A stretch of DNA of 64,000 nucleotides. Origin: Callorhinus ursinus. Its lineage: Eukaryota; Chordata; Mammalia; Carnivora; Otariidae. This document shows, piece after piece, positions 45,426 to 55,637 of this stretch. The stretch lies in contig NW_020312935.1 of assembly GCF_003265705.1 (NCBI RefSeq), positions 6,976,245 through 7,040,244 of the forward strand. Direction: 5' to 3'. The first letter of the stretch is position 1, and every line of letters begins with the position of its first letter. The translations under genes and the position numbers were made by a program. The notes beneath the pieces are model-generated. The model was given only the letters and a program-made list of their open reading frames with translations, searched no databases and was not told the DNA's origin.

Positions 45426-46200
45426 TGCCTCCCCATATCCCCTTCACCCATCTTCAACAGTTACCAACATTTTATGTTCTTCTTTTACCAACCCCCCCCC
45501 ACTTTTTTCTGGCCTATTTTAAAACTTGTCTTAGATACTGTAGCATTTCAATTGTAAATACTTAGCATGCATTTCTAACAGTTAAGGACCTTTTTCCCTA
45601 AATGACACATCCACAGTATTGTCACATCTAAATAATTAATGGTTCCTTCATATCCTTTAATATCCAGTATGTATTTCTTTTTCTCCAGGAACCCAAAAGT
45701 ACCTTTTTGGTTTGTTTGAATTAGGATCTAAACAAGAGGGCGCCTGGATGGCTCATATGGTTAAGCAGCTGCCTTCTGCTCAGGTCATGATCCCAGGGTC
45801 CTGGGATCGAGCCCCACGTCGGGCTCCCTGCTCAGCAGAGAGCCTGCTTCTCCCTCTCCCACTGCCCCTCCTCCTGCTCGTTTTCTCTCTCTCTCAAAAT
45901 AAATAAATCTTAAAAAAAAAAAAGATCTAAACATGATCCGCACATTGCCTATGCTCAAATGTTTCTTAGTCTCTCTTAATCTGCATCAGCCCCCCCTCTT
46001 CTTTTATGCTGTTTGTTGAGAAGAAGTAATTTGTTGTGTAGCATTGCCCACATTTTGAATTTGGCTGATGGCCTCCTCAGTGTAAATTTCACATGCTTCT
46101 CAACTCGTTCATTCTGGAGGCTTGGTTTTGGGGGACGGTAAGAAAGCTTTATCGGTGCCGCATTGTCCATCTTGTTGCATCAACATCAGAAGGTAAAAGT
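45426..46200 (-). mobile_element. old L1-like 3' sequence, antisense
   Basis: 'CACCCATCTTCAACAGTTACCAAC', 'TTGGTTTGTTTGAATTAGGATC', 'CTTAGTCTCTCTTAATCTGC' and 'GTGTCTGATTGTCTCACTTTTAGTGA' belong to a widespread ancient LINE-like repeat; subfamily uncertain. A SINE is inserted at 45738. Confidence 0.55.
45738..45923 (+). mobile_element. CAN-SINE, sense
   Basis: Flanked by GGATCTAAACAAGA and AGATCTAAACATGA (45724-45737, 45924-45937). Inserted in the old LINE-like sequence. Confidence 0.94.
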
Positions 46201-46334
46201 GTCTGATTGTCTCACTTTTAGTGACACTAGGATGGATTGGTGGGTACGAGTGTTTTGAGCCTGATGCCTCTATTCAAAATTCCTCGTCGGCCTTTTTCTT
46301 AATAGCCTAACAGCTAATGGTGATCATAACCTGA

Positions 46335-46530
46335 TCAGTGGTTCTGATCGGAGGTGGGAGATTTTTCCCCTCAGGAAACATCTGACACTATCTGGAGACA
46401 TTTTTGGTTGCTGCCGCGGGGGTCGGGTTGAGGCTGTGGATGCTGCTAAACATCACACGATGCACAGGACAGCCCCTTGAACAAAGGATTAGCCAGTCCA
46501 AAGTGTCAATAGTGCTGAGTTTGGGAAACT
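46335..46530 (-). repeat. hAT-type MITE relic
   Basis: Starts CAGTGGTTCTGATCGG; 'CTGGAGACATTTTTGGTTG', 'GATGCTGCTAAACATC' and 'CACAGGACAGCCCC' match a common mammalian nonautonomous DNA transposon with CAGTGGTTCT ends. Confidence 0.65.
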
Positions 46531-46672
46531 TTGTTCTGGAGTACAGTGTTGGTATCAGAATTTTGAAGAGATCCCCATGTGAACCGAGTATGTGAACCAG
46601 TGGTTAGAACAAGAGCTACAGGACATCTGAGTGAGCTAAGAGTAATTGGGCTGAAGAGCCAGAGAAAGCTTT

Positions 46673-46793
46673 TTTTTTTTTTTTTTTACTTATTTTTATT
46701 TTTAAGTAATTTCTACACCTATTGTGGGACTCGAACCCACAACCTCAAGATGAATAGTCTCATGCTTCACCAACTGAGCCAGCCAGGTGCCCC
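46673..46793 (-). mobile_element. short CAN-SINE variant, antisense
   Basis: TTTTTAAGTAATTTCTACACC, GGGACTCGAACCCACAACC and GAGCCAGCCAGGTGCCCC. Exact 19-base target duplication AAGAGCCAGAGAAAGCTTT (46654-46672, 46794-46812). Confidence 0.95.
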
Positions 46794-46909
46794 AAGAGCC
46801 AGAGAAAGCTTTAGTGGAGGGTGACACAAATGGGAGTTAGGAGGATGATTTTGATAAGTTGGCAGGCAAAAAAAAGAATATTTTTTGATTGAATCCTACC
46901 AAGTTAATG

Positions 46910-47070
46910 TCTGGCTTTCAGGTGGGTTGAGAAACTCTGACCCAGGTCCATTACCAAATGGTGATTTTCTAATTCTGTCATTCCTTCTGCATTTACTAGC
47001 TGGAATTCTGTAAGGAACTTTTCCTCACCATCCATTTGATTGCGCTGAAATACCGTTTGTATGGGAAAGG
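46910..47070 (-). mobile_element. old L1-like fragment, antisense
   Basis: 'CCAAATGGTGATTTTCTAATTCTGTCATTCC' and 'TTTACTAGCTGGAATTCTG' recur, diverged, near 48.1 kb in the same orientation; the two belong to one ancient repeat family. Confidence 0.55.
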
Positions 47071-47229
47071 CAAGCAAGGTACCTGCTTGGTTCGTGTCCT
47101 TTATCAGCTTTCCTAATAACAAGCTGATGCTTTAGCAACCCCCAAAGGTGAACAGGGGTTTTCCCCTTGAAATGTCCATTAAAAACTCATGGCTTTTATG
47201 TATTTAATATATTTCAATATTTTGTGGTC

Positions 47230-48745
47230 ATTTAAAAAAGACTTTTGAATTTGAAATAATTTCAGACTTACACAAAGGTTGCAAGAGTAGTACAGAGGAA
47301 TACATACTTTCTCCTAGATTCTCCAAATGTTCACTTTTTACCACATTTGCTTTATACTTTCTCTTTGTGTGTATAGACTCATGGGTATGTGTATATTTAT
47401 ATAGTATTTTAAGTCTTTTGAGTCTTTTAAGTCTTCTGTAGTGCAGACTTGACGCCTGTTTATCCTTAAATACTTCAGTGTCCTTAAAGACAAGGCCATG
47501 TTGTTACAAAACCACAGTACAATGATCAAAGTCAGGAAATTAACACTGATACAATACTAAAGCTAAACTGTAGCTTTATTCATGTTTCTCTGGTTTTCTC
47601 AAAACTGTTATATACATAGTACAAGAACATCCTGGATCATATGTTGCATTCAGTTGTCATTTCTCTTTAATCTCCTTGAGTCTGGAATAGTTCCTCAGCC
47701 TTTGTGTTTTGTGACATTGACATTTTGGAGGAATACAGGCCAGTTATTTTGTAGCACGTCCCTCATTTTGGGTTTGTCTGACGTTTTCTCCTGTTTAGAT
47801 TCTGGTTATTTTGTGGTATTGCCAGGAATACCGCAGAAATAATGATGCATTCTTTTCAGTGCCTCCTGTCAGAGGCAGATGACGTAGATATTTGTTCCCT
47901 TACTGGTGATCTTAACTTGGTTAAAGTGTTATCAGCCAGGCTTCTCCACTCTCAAGTTACTCTTTTTTTCCTGTGTAATTTAAGTAAGTATTTTTGTGGG
48001 GAGATACTTTTAGAGTATGTAAATATCCTGTAACTCCTCAAACTTTCACTCATTAGTTTTAAAATCCATTGATTCTTCCTTGAATCAGGTGTTGTTATGA
48101 TGGTTGCCAAATGGCCATTGTATGGATCCATCATTCCTTCTGTATTATTAGCTGGATTTTCAACTGTAAGGAAGAGTTTTCTCTTCTTCCTTGTTTATTT
48201 ATGTTAGTATGGGTTCATGGGTTCATATTTTATTCACGGACTTTAGTATTTAACGATTATTAATCTATTTTGATGCTCAGATTGTCCCAAATTTGGCCAA
48301 TGGGAGTCCCTTTGAACCGTCTCCAATGTCCTTCAGACATGTTCCCTTCATTCTCAGACACAAGAGTTCCAGGCTCATCTTAGATCCTTCTACCTCGGCC
48401 CTGGAATTCGCCAAGGAGCCCAGGTTCCTTTCACTGGAAAATGATAGTTTTTAGATTTGAATGTTACTCAAATGTATACAATGTACTCAAATGTATATTG
48501 TGTTGTCTTGTTGGCCATTGGGAGCCCCTTCAAGTTGACTCCTGTGACCTTCTGACAAAACCTCAGTGGTCTTTGACAGCAGGCTAGTCATGTGTGTCCT
48601 GCCCCAGACCTGAAATCACTCATTTCTCTTAGAGGTTCTTATTCCTGATAGCGTAAAATAATACTTAGAAACCTCATTCTGGGCACCACGGGTGCTTATT
48701 ATTCCCGACTTTGTATTTCTAAGCCTTTTCAGTGGATATAGCTAT
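47230..48745 (-). mobile_element. old L1-like 3' sequence, antisense
   Basis: 'GTCAGGAAATTAACACTGATACAATAC', 'CTGGATCATATGTTGCATTCAG', 'CTTCTCCACTCTCAAGTTACTC' and 'CAGGTGTTGTTATGATGGTTGCC' follow a known antisense LINE-like repeat order. Ancient; no coding frame. Confidence 0.6.
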
Positions 48746-48749
48746 TTTT

Positions 48750-48971
48750 TAAGAAAGATTTTATTTATTTATTTATTTATTTGAGAGAGAGCACAAAAGC
48801 AAGCGTGAGAGAGAGAGCGAGCGAGCGAGCACACAAGCGGTGGGGAGCAGTTGAGGGAGAAGCAGACTCCCTGCGGAGCAGGGAGCCCGATGCGGGGCTC
48901 GATCCCAGGACCCTGGGATCATGACTTGCGCCGAAGGCAGATGCTTAACAGAGTGAGCCACCCAGGTGCCC
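48750..48971 (-). mobile_element. CAN-SINE, antisense
   Basis: (TTTA)n tail complement, then GAGAGAGAGCGAGCGAGCGAGC and end CCACCCAGGTGCCC. Confidence 0.93.
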
Positions 48972-49084
48972 ACAACCGTTTTTTTTTTTTTTAAAGAAAA
49001 AAGCTCCTATTAGTATCTTCTATTCAAATTTATGATTTAAGGGTTTTATATATTTACTTTGATTTTTATGCTTCCACTTCTTAT

Positions 49085-49350
49085 TTTTAAATTTTTGATT
49101 ACTAAGAACTAAAAGTAGAATTATCACATGATCCGGCAGTTCCACTTCTGGGTGGACCTGAAAGGAATTGAAAGCAGGGACTCAAACATGGATGCATACA
49201 CCCGCATTCACAGCACCATTATTCACGACAGCCAGAAGGCAGGAGCGACCCAAGTGTTCAGGAACAGATGAATGGACAAACAAAATGTGGTGTGTACATG
49301 TGATGGAGTATTATTCAGCCTTCAAAAGGAAGAAGATTCTGATACTTAGA
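49085..49350 (+). mobile_element. L1 3' fragment, sense
   Basis: 'ACATGATCCGGCAGTTCCACTTCTGGG', 'CATTCACAGCACCATTATTCACG' and 'GATGGAGTATTATTCAGCCTTC' are the L1 3' order in sense. Confidence 0.85.
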
Positions 49351-49439
49351 GCATGTGCTCATTCCCCGCTGGACTCATCCGGTGAAGACAGTCCAGGTTC
49401 TCTTGGACCTTTCACGCTGTAATGACAACGGCTGCTGGT

Positions 49440-49610
49440 CACTCAACACTCACTCTGTGCCGGGCACAGCGCTAAGGATTTTACATCGAATCTTTGCAGC
49501 AACCCCGCAAGATAGCCCTCCATTTTACAGGTGGGTACAAAGAGGTCCAGAGAAGAGACGCAAGGTGCCTGGAGCCGCAGAACTCTGAGGCGGAGCTGAA
49601 ATCGGCACAC
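49440..49610 (-). repeat. MIR SINE relic, antisense
   Basis: 'CTCTGTGCCGGGCACAGCGCTAAGG', 'CATTTTACAGGTGGG' and 'AGAGGTCCAGAG' follow antisense MIR. Confidence 0.75.
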
Positions 49611-50122
49611 AGGGCCCTGAGACTCGAGAGTCCCAGCTCTTGAAGAGCTGTGCCCAGTGGCTGTGCTAATGGCCAGTGATGCCATTAACTGAGTCAGGGA
49701 ATGGGGTTTTTGTGGCCCTTTTGTGGGTGCCTGGGGACATTGAGGTGGAGATGCCCAACGTGGGGGGCAGTGGTGTTGCAGCCTGGATCTGGAGCTTACG
49801 TAGATGTTCAGACGAGAGAAGTACATGCGGGAGTAGGACTTGGGTCAGGGAAATCTGCTGGGTACACGTGTTGGGTGAGAAAGCAACAGAGGAACAGCTC
49901 TGGGGAGCACCCACCATTTGCGGGGAGGCGGGGCGGGGGAACAGAGCACTGGAAGCCAAGGGTGGCTGGAGGGGTGATCCGCAGTGACCCGTGCTGTAGA
50001 GCGTTCAGGGATGGGGTTCAACCCAGTCTGCTGGAGACTTGGTGATCTTGGATGGGTTGCTTAATGTCTTGCCCTCATTTTTTTTTTTTTTTCATCAATC
50101 GGATGGGGATTAATAACCCATC
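49611..50122. other. intron 1, unique sequence
   Basis: Overlapping frames on both strands (49666-50045) without motifs; no repeat recognised. Confidence 0.5.
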
Positions 50123-50132
50123 CATGTTCCTT

Positions 50133-50284
50133 GGGGCACTTGGGGGCTCAGTCTGTTCAGCGTCTGACTCTTGATTTTGGCTCAGGTCATGATCCCAAGG
50201 TTGTGAGATTGAGCTCTGGGTTGGGCTCTGCTGCTGTGTTCTCTCTCTGCCCCCTGCCGCTAAACAAACAGACGGACAAACAAA
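50133..50284 (+). mobile_element. CAN-SINE-like element, sense, old
   Basis: GGGGCACTTGGGGGCTCAG head, GGCTCAGGTCATGATCCCAAGG, diverged tail AAACAAACAGACGGAC. CATGTTCCT flanks it (50123-50131, 50285-50293). Confidence 0.88.
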
Positions 50285-50294
50285 CATGTTCCTC

Positions 50295-50428
50295 TTAGGA
50301 CGCTGAAAATGCTCTGGAATTACATAATGGTGATGGTTGTGTAACTTTGAATATACTAAAACCCACTGAATTGTATACTTCAAATGGGTGAATTTTATTA
50401 TATCTCGATTAAAAACAAGCAAACCAAC
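50295..50428 (+). mobile_element. L1 3' UTR end, sense
   Basis: 'TGCTCTGGAATTACATAATGGTGATGG', 'AAACCCACTGAATTGTATACTTC' and 'GGTGAATTTTATTATATC' form the L1 3' terminus; probably from the same insertion as 49085-49350. Confidence 0.85.
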
Positions 50429-51493
50429 CATGTGTTCTTGACAGCGTGGAATGAAGATGAAATAAGGTGTGAATGCTTGTGGCAGTGCCCACCACATCAT
50501 TGGACCACAGTAGAAGTGCTCAGCAAATGTTGAATTTCTTAGGAGGACCACTGTCCTTATTGTCTCTGGAGCTAGGGACACCATTTACAAAGCCTGCTGA
50601 ATGGTAGTCCCCAAATTTATATATCAAGGTCTGGGGGAAGGTACTTGAATCTGCAAGTCCCTGAATGTGTGTGCAAGGCCCTGAGGGCCATGAGTTTGGC
50701 CACTTAAGTACGTTCCTTTCCTCTCGGGCCCTCCCGCAGTTGGATGATGCAGAGGTTCTGGGGCTGTTAGGACTCTGGGTCTCAGGGCTGTGCTGGGTTT
50801 TCCAGGCAGGCTGCCTCCTGGCCTCTTAGGATATGCAGTTCACTATTGTGGCCTAAATTGATCTTTAGCAAAAAGCTCCTCTTGGACGCTGGTTTCTCAT
50901 TCAATTAGAAAAACAGTGCCCTTGTCATTTAAGGTGGTTGGTCAGGGATTCTCGGGTGGGGAGCTACCCCAGAGTTAAAGCAGGGGGAGGACGAAAGGGG
51001 GCAGGTTTTGCTTTTGAATCCTGTAGGGATGTGATACTACTTGCTGGGATTTCAGCTTCATCCATGAAGCAAGGACATGAGAAAGGCAGGGGGGAGAGGG
51101 ATGCTGGCAGCATAGTTAACCGTCCTCACATGCACACGGTTTGAAGGCAGCTTGTTTCCTCTGTCCTCTACATGTGTGTTGTTTTTGCTCCATTACTAAT
51201 TTAAACGGTCTGAAAATGTAGCTTTTGGGGCAGGGTGGCATTTGCAGGAAAATGTTGTGGGCATTTTTTTGGCAAGAAAGATGCTGACCGTCTTGTGGTT
51301 TTCTGAAGTCATGTGCAATTCTATCATCAAACCACATAATAAGGTTTTCGAAACTTTTAAAAAAAAACAAGAAAATGTTTTGCACTTCATTGGGAACACT
51401 GTTTATGTGCTCTACGTCGTTGGATGTCCAAAAATAAGCCTATTTTAATTTGTCTGAGACTGCGGTATGCTGTGGCCAGCCATTGTGTACAAG

Positions 51494-51497
<4 letters not shown>
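50429..51497. other. intron 1, mostly unique sequence
   Basis: 50440-50545 is MIR/L2-like (AATGAAGATGAAATAAGG, TGCTCAGCAAATGTTGAA). 51160-51460 is repeat-free and could be a conserved noncoding element. No exon. Confidence 0.45.

Positions 51498-51573
<76 letters not shown>
51498..51573. repeat. compound microsatellite (GT)23(GA)15
   Basis: Pure GT/TG units 51498-51543, then pure GA/AG units to 51573. Long and uninterrupted, so a strong candidate for length polymorphism. Confidence 0.97.
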
Positions 51574-51575
<2 letters not shown>

Positions 51576-51776
51576 AAGCTCACTTTCACTGTAAGTATAA
51601 TCATTTCTGTTAAAGGTGAGAGTCTTGCCAAACAAAGAGGTTGAAATGCAGTCCCTTGAGTTCAGCTCTTGACTTACGTATGGCAGGATTTCAAAATGGC
51701 AAAGTTATTGACACAGCAGAAACCAGCTTGGGAAATATGTCAGGAGCACTGGCCGAGTTGGCCTCGTAACACGGGC

Positions 51777-51815
51777 CAAACCCGGACCAAACCCGGACCA
51801 AACCCGGTCTAGACC
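51777..51815. repeat. 11-base tandem repeat with adjoining palindrome
   Basis: CCAAACCCGGA-type unit three times in a row, ending in CCCGGTCTAGACCAGG, which contains the perfect palindrome GGTCTAGACC (51806-51815). Confidence 0.85.
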
Positions 51816-52218
51816 AGGCCCGACAGCGTCCCAGAGCAACCACAGCCTGATCCTCCTGTCCTTCATCGGAAACGAAAATGAAGCCTTCGGGGTTGGAGGC
51901 AGCTCGGAATGTGGGTGCCCGTGGGGCATACCCTGTGGAGCGGTGCGGGTGCCCTCATCTCCCTCGGTCTCCTGTTTTCTTCTGGCTGCTTTGTGCCCCA
52001 GGCTTTGGCAGCCTTCCCTCTCTGTGCTCTCTCTCCCTTTCTTCTCAACAATAAGGCATTTATTTGCCTCTGCCCCTGGGCTCCTTCACTTAACGAATTC
52101 TTCTGCCTAAACAGTGCTCCCTGCCCGCCTGGGTGGCTTTAGCGCCTGAGGGCCTCTCAGCCCTTCCAGAGCCGGTACTTCTCTTAATTCTTCGCCTCTC
52201 TCAAATCCGGAGCTCCGT

Positions 52219-52388
52219 GAGGCACCTGGGTGGCTCTGCCTTCGGCTCGGGTCATGATCCCAGGGTCCTGGGATCGAGTCCTGCATCGAGCTCCCTGCTC
52301 GGCAGGAAGCCTGCTTCTCCCTCTCCCACTCCCCCTGCTTGTGTTCCCTCTCTCACTGTGTCAAATAAATAACTAAATCTTAAAAACT
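52219..52388 (+). mobile_element. CAN-SINE, sense, internally deleted
   Basis: Head joins early (GGGTGGCTCTGCCTTCGG), losing the TCAGTCGGTTAAGCGTC part. Tail CAAATAAATAACTAAATC. Confidence 0.92.
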
Positions 52389-52888
52389 TATAGCTCCGGT
52401 CTGTGGACACCGCAGTTAGCTCCCTTGTTTGAGAACAACAACAACAACAACAACAAAAATTTACTCGTTGTACTGGGAGAGGAGGGAAAAAATTTTAAAT
52501 CTGCTTTCCTCAAGGGATGGCCTCCCTAGAGAGGAGCAACTCGTGGATCACCTTTCTTAGAAAAACTAAGATGTGACTGTAGTTAGACCCCTCTGAAAAT
52601 GAGTAACCAAGTTGTGAGCTTTGTCAGAGGCCCTCGTGGCCCTGGTTGTGAGGGTCTCACACTCTTTTCCTTGAAGAGAAACCATACAGTGATGCTTTTC
52701 TCCAAGGTCAGTTATAGGTCGGACATCTGGTATAGGGGAACGTGTGTGGAACAACAGCTTTGGGGCCTTGGACGAATCTTCTGGCCACACAGTGGAGATG
52801 CCACCTGCTTCCCACTCGGGTGTGAGTATCAGACAGCGAATGGACGGTGCCCAGCACAGGGCGTGAGAGCATCCTTACAGTAGTACTA

Positions 52889-53067
52889 TTATTTTTTTTA
52901 AGATTATTTATTTATTTATTTATTTGACAGAGAGAGAGACCGCGAGGGAGGGAACACAAGCAGGGGGAGTGGGAGAGTGGAGCAGGGAGCCCGATGCGGG
53001 GCTCGATCCCAGGACCCTGGGATCATGACCTGAGCCGAAGGCAGACGCTTAATGACACAGGCACACC
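52889..53067 (-). mobile_element. CAN-SINE, antisense, deleted at two places
   Basis: Lacks AGAAGCAGGCTTCC after GGGAGAGTGG, and its head is reduced to ACACAGGCACACC. Target duplication GAGCATCCTTAC (52867-52878, 53068-53079). Confidence 0.92.
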
Positions 53068-53079
53068 GAGCATCCTTAC

Positions 53080-53771
53080 GTTATTGATGTTCCTAAACGC
53101 AAGCCAACCAAGCATCTCAGTTTGGAAGTCAGGCACCACCTCACACGACTTTCTCTCCTGTTTCTCCTCTAAGACCACCTGAGTCCAGTGCCCTACAGGA
53201 AGACTTGTCAAGCCCTCTGCTGTTGCCCAAGCCCTCGACGACCCTCTGTCTTCCAAGCCTCAACACCTCTCTGGACACTAAGCCTTTGTACCTGGATAGT
53301 TATCTGTCTGTGTGTATAATGGGGTGTGTTGGCTGCATTGGTACTGAGACCCCAAGCCCAGCAAGGCCCCACGTGCCACAGAGATCAGCATCACTGAAGA
53401 AATTGGCCATGTAGGAGCCACTGCAGATCCACATTGTTGGGGACAGTCTTCATATGGACAGTCCTTTTTGCATCTGGTGGTTTTAAGGCTTCTTAAAATT
53501 ATTTTTAAATACTGTGATTTTTGCTTATATGAATATCTTTAAATGAGTTTCATCAGGTCCATTGATAAACTGGTGATGAAGGAAGGTTAGGATTTTGCTT
53601 AATCTTCGAAGATGTCTTCACAGATTTTAGGGTCACTGTTCCTTCTGGGGGGATCCTTGCTATCACGTTAGTCAGAGTTGTTACGTGCTGGCCTCTCTAG
53701 GCTGTTCAGTGCCCATGGCCTGCATTTACAGTGCAGTGGTGCCCAGGAAGTAGGATTGTGCTCTCAAGAAG
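53080..53771. other. intron 1, unique sequence before the PFDN4 retrocopy
   Basis: No repeat or exon recognised. Confidence 0.5.
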
Positions 53772-53783
53772 GCTTTAGAAATG
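53772..53783 (+). repeat. left target-site duplication of PFDN4 retrocopy
   Basis: GCTTTAGAAATG, repeated exactly at 54468-54479 directly after the A-tail. This is the hallmark of L1 endonuclease-primed retrotransposition. Confidence 0.92.
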
Positions 53784-54467
53784 GTAGTCCAGTCCCAAGA
53801 TGGCAGCCACCATGAAGAAGGCGGCTGCAGAAGAAGTCTACGTTACTTTTGAAGATCAACAAAAGATAAACAAATTTGCACAGAATGCAAGTAGAATCAC
53901 AGAGCTGAAGGAGGAAATAGAAGTAAAAGAAAACAACCCCAGAATTTAGAAGATGCTTGTGAGGACATCATGCTTGCAGGTGATGATTGCTTAATGATAC
54001 TTTATCAAATCAGTGATGTTTTCATTAGCCATTCTCAAGAAGAAACACAGGAAATGTTAGAAGAAGCAAAGAAAAATTTGTAAGAAGAAATCAACGCCTT
54101 AGAGGCCAGAGTGGAATCAATTCAGCGAGTGTTAGCGGATCTGAAAGTTCAGTTATATGCAAAATTTGGGAGCAACATAAACCTCGAAGCTGATGACAGT
54201 TAAACATTTTATAATACTTTTTTTAAATTTGTTTAATAAACTTGAATATTGTTTAAAATGATAATTTCCCTTTTTCAAATGATATGGAAAGCAAAAGTTT
54301 TTTTAAAATTTTCATTTATTTAATGAAACGCCTATTTTCACATGTCTTGCTTATTTATATTTTTAAAAGAAGACATTCATCTATGTATTTTGCATTATGA
54401 TTCCATCAAGTGTAGGGGCTTTATGTCATGTTATTAAAATTGGTTAAGCAACCAAAAAAAAAAAAAA
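53784..54467 (+). pseudogene. PFDN4P: processed pseudogene of PFDN4 (prefoldin subunit 4)
   Basis: An intronless copy of the mRNA for prefoldin subunit 4, part of the hexameric chaperone that hands unfolded actin and tubulin to CCT. The frame opens at ATG 53800 (MAATMKKAAAEE...) and follows PFDN4 through FEDQQKINKFA and ITELKEEIEV. It then loses a base between 53921 and 53940, so frame 1 hits TAG at 53947. The rest of PFDN4 continues in another frame (NLEDACEDIMLA, then FISHSQEETQEMLEEAKKNL), is cut by an in-frame TAA at 54081-54083, resumes with VESIQRVLADLKVQLYAKFG, and ends at the normal stop at 54201-54203. A 3' UTR follows with AATAAA (54235) and ATTAAA (54433) and a 14-base A-tail (54454-54467). 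Flanking 12-base direct repeats GCTTTAGAAATG (53772-53783, 54468-54479) show L1-mediated insertion. It cannot make a full prefoldin subunit. Confidence 0.95.
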
Positions 54468-54479
54468 GCTTTAGAAATG
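54468..54479 (+). repeat. right target-site duplication of PFDN4 retrocopy
   Basis: Second copy of GCTTTAGAAATG, immediately 3' of the A-tail of the PFDN4 retrocopy; it pairs with 53772-53783. Confidence 0.92.
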
Positions 54480-54974
54480 ATGAACTCTTCTGATAAAGAA
54501 ATGGGGCCAACATGGACTTGCAGAGTGACTTTCATTTTCCATTAGAGGTTTTAATGTCATTTTAAAAAATTCATGAATGGTTTCAAAACAAATAAGGATT
54601 GATTCTTGGAGGTCACAAACATTTAACTCATAATAAACCTGGGTGCTTCAGAAAGTGTTGATATAGAGAATTTTTTTTTTTTAAAGAAGTACACATACTC
54701 ATTGTAAACATTTTGGGAAATAAAAGAAGCCTACCAAAAAAAAAAAATCTATCCACAGTCCTACCACATAGATAGATTCCTGAAATGAAATTCCGAATAT
54801 TTTATTCTTTTGTTTTAAAACGATATCTCTATATCCTAACCTTGATGATGTAGTAAGAGTTTGTCAGACTGGTGTCTTTAAGAGTGAGTGACATACTCAT
54901 CCTATAAAATTTGCAGTTTTGTACTAGATGCCTAGGATATGTTGTGAAATTTAATGGTATGCCAGGGTGCCCTG

Positions 54975-55225
54975 TCTAGTCAGTATGAGTTGGATTATGC
55001 TGCAGCGACAAACAAGCGTAAAATCTCAATGGCTCAACACATGGGAGGTTTCCTTCTCTTGCATGTTACACACTCATCTCCCATGAGCCTTATTCAGAGG
55101 CCACCTGCTCCTGGAGTTTTGCTGGCAGCTGTGGTAGGGAGACGGGAGTGTGCCTGCCCCCCAGCCACTGCCAAAAGTAACATCTCTCATCCCCTCACAC
55201 CTTTGTTTACCCAAACCCAGGAGTA
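54975..55225. repeat. possible ancient interspersed repeat, family not assigned
   Basis: 'GAGTTGGATTATGCTGCAGCGACAAACAAGC', 'AATCTCAATGGCTCAACAC' recall a common mammalian repeat; no ends identified. Confidence 0.35.
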
Positions 55226-55455
55226 GATCCAGGCTGTAAGTGGCTTGAGACTGATGTGATTTTGGAGGCCCACTGTAAGAAAAATACATAAAATTAAAAA
55301 TAGAAAGGTGGGTATGAAAGTATTTTTAATGAGAAACACAACAAAATTACAAATTTTAAAAAATGTGTTCTTTCTGTTCTTGTTTTTGGCTTCCTCTAAC
55401 ACAGGTCATATTTGAATTTTTATTATGATCAGTTTAATACTGAAAAAGTATACAA

Positions 55456-55623
55456 GGATGCCTGGGTCGCTCAGTTAAGCATCTGCCTTCGGCTCAGGTC
55501 ATGATCCTGGGATCGAGTCCCTCATCGGGCTCCTTGCTCTGCGGGGAGCCCACTTCTCCCTCTGCCTGCCGCTCCCCCTGCTTGTGCTCTCTCTCTCTGA
55601 CAGATAAATAAAATCTTAAAAAA
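55456..55623 (+). mobile_element. CAN-SINE, sense, with small deletions
   Basis: GGATGCCTGGGTCGCTCAG head; CATGATCCTGGGATCG lacks the CAGGGTC part. Flanks GAAAAAGTATACAA and GAAAAAGGATACAG (55442-55455, 55624-55637). Confidence 0.93.
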
Positions 55624-55637
55624 GAAAAAGGATACAG

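Noticed and set aside
50075..50584. 169-codon minus-strand frame
   Set aside because: It spans a SINE, an L1 3' end and a MIR-like relic, and shows no protein domain.
51777..51815. CRISPR-like short repeats
   Set aside because: The 11-base units are directly tandem with no spacers, in a mammalian genome.
53800..54203. Functional PFDN4 gene
   Set aside because: There is a frameshift between 53921 and 53940 and an in-frame stop at 54081, with no introns and an A-tail.
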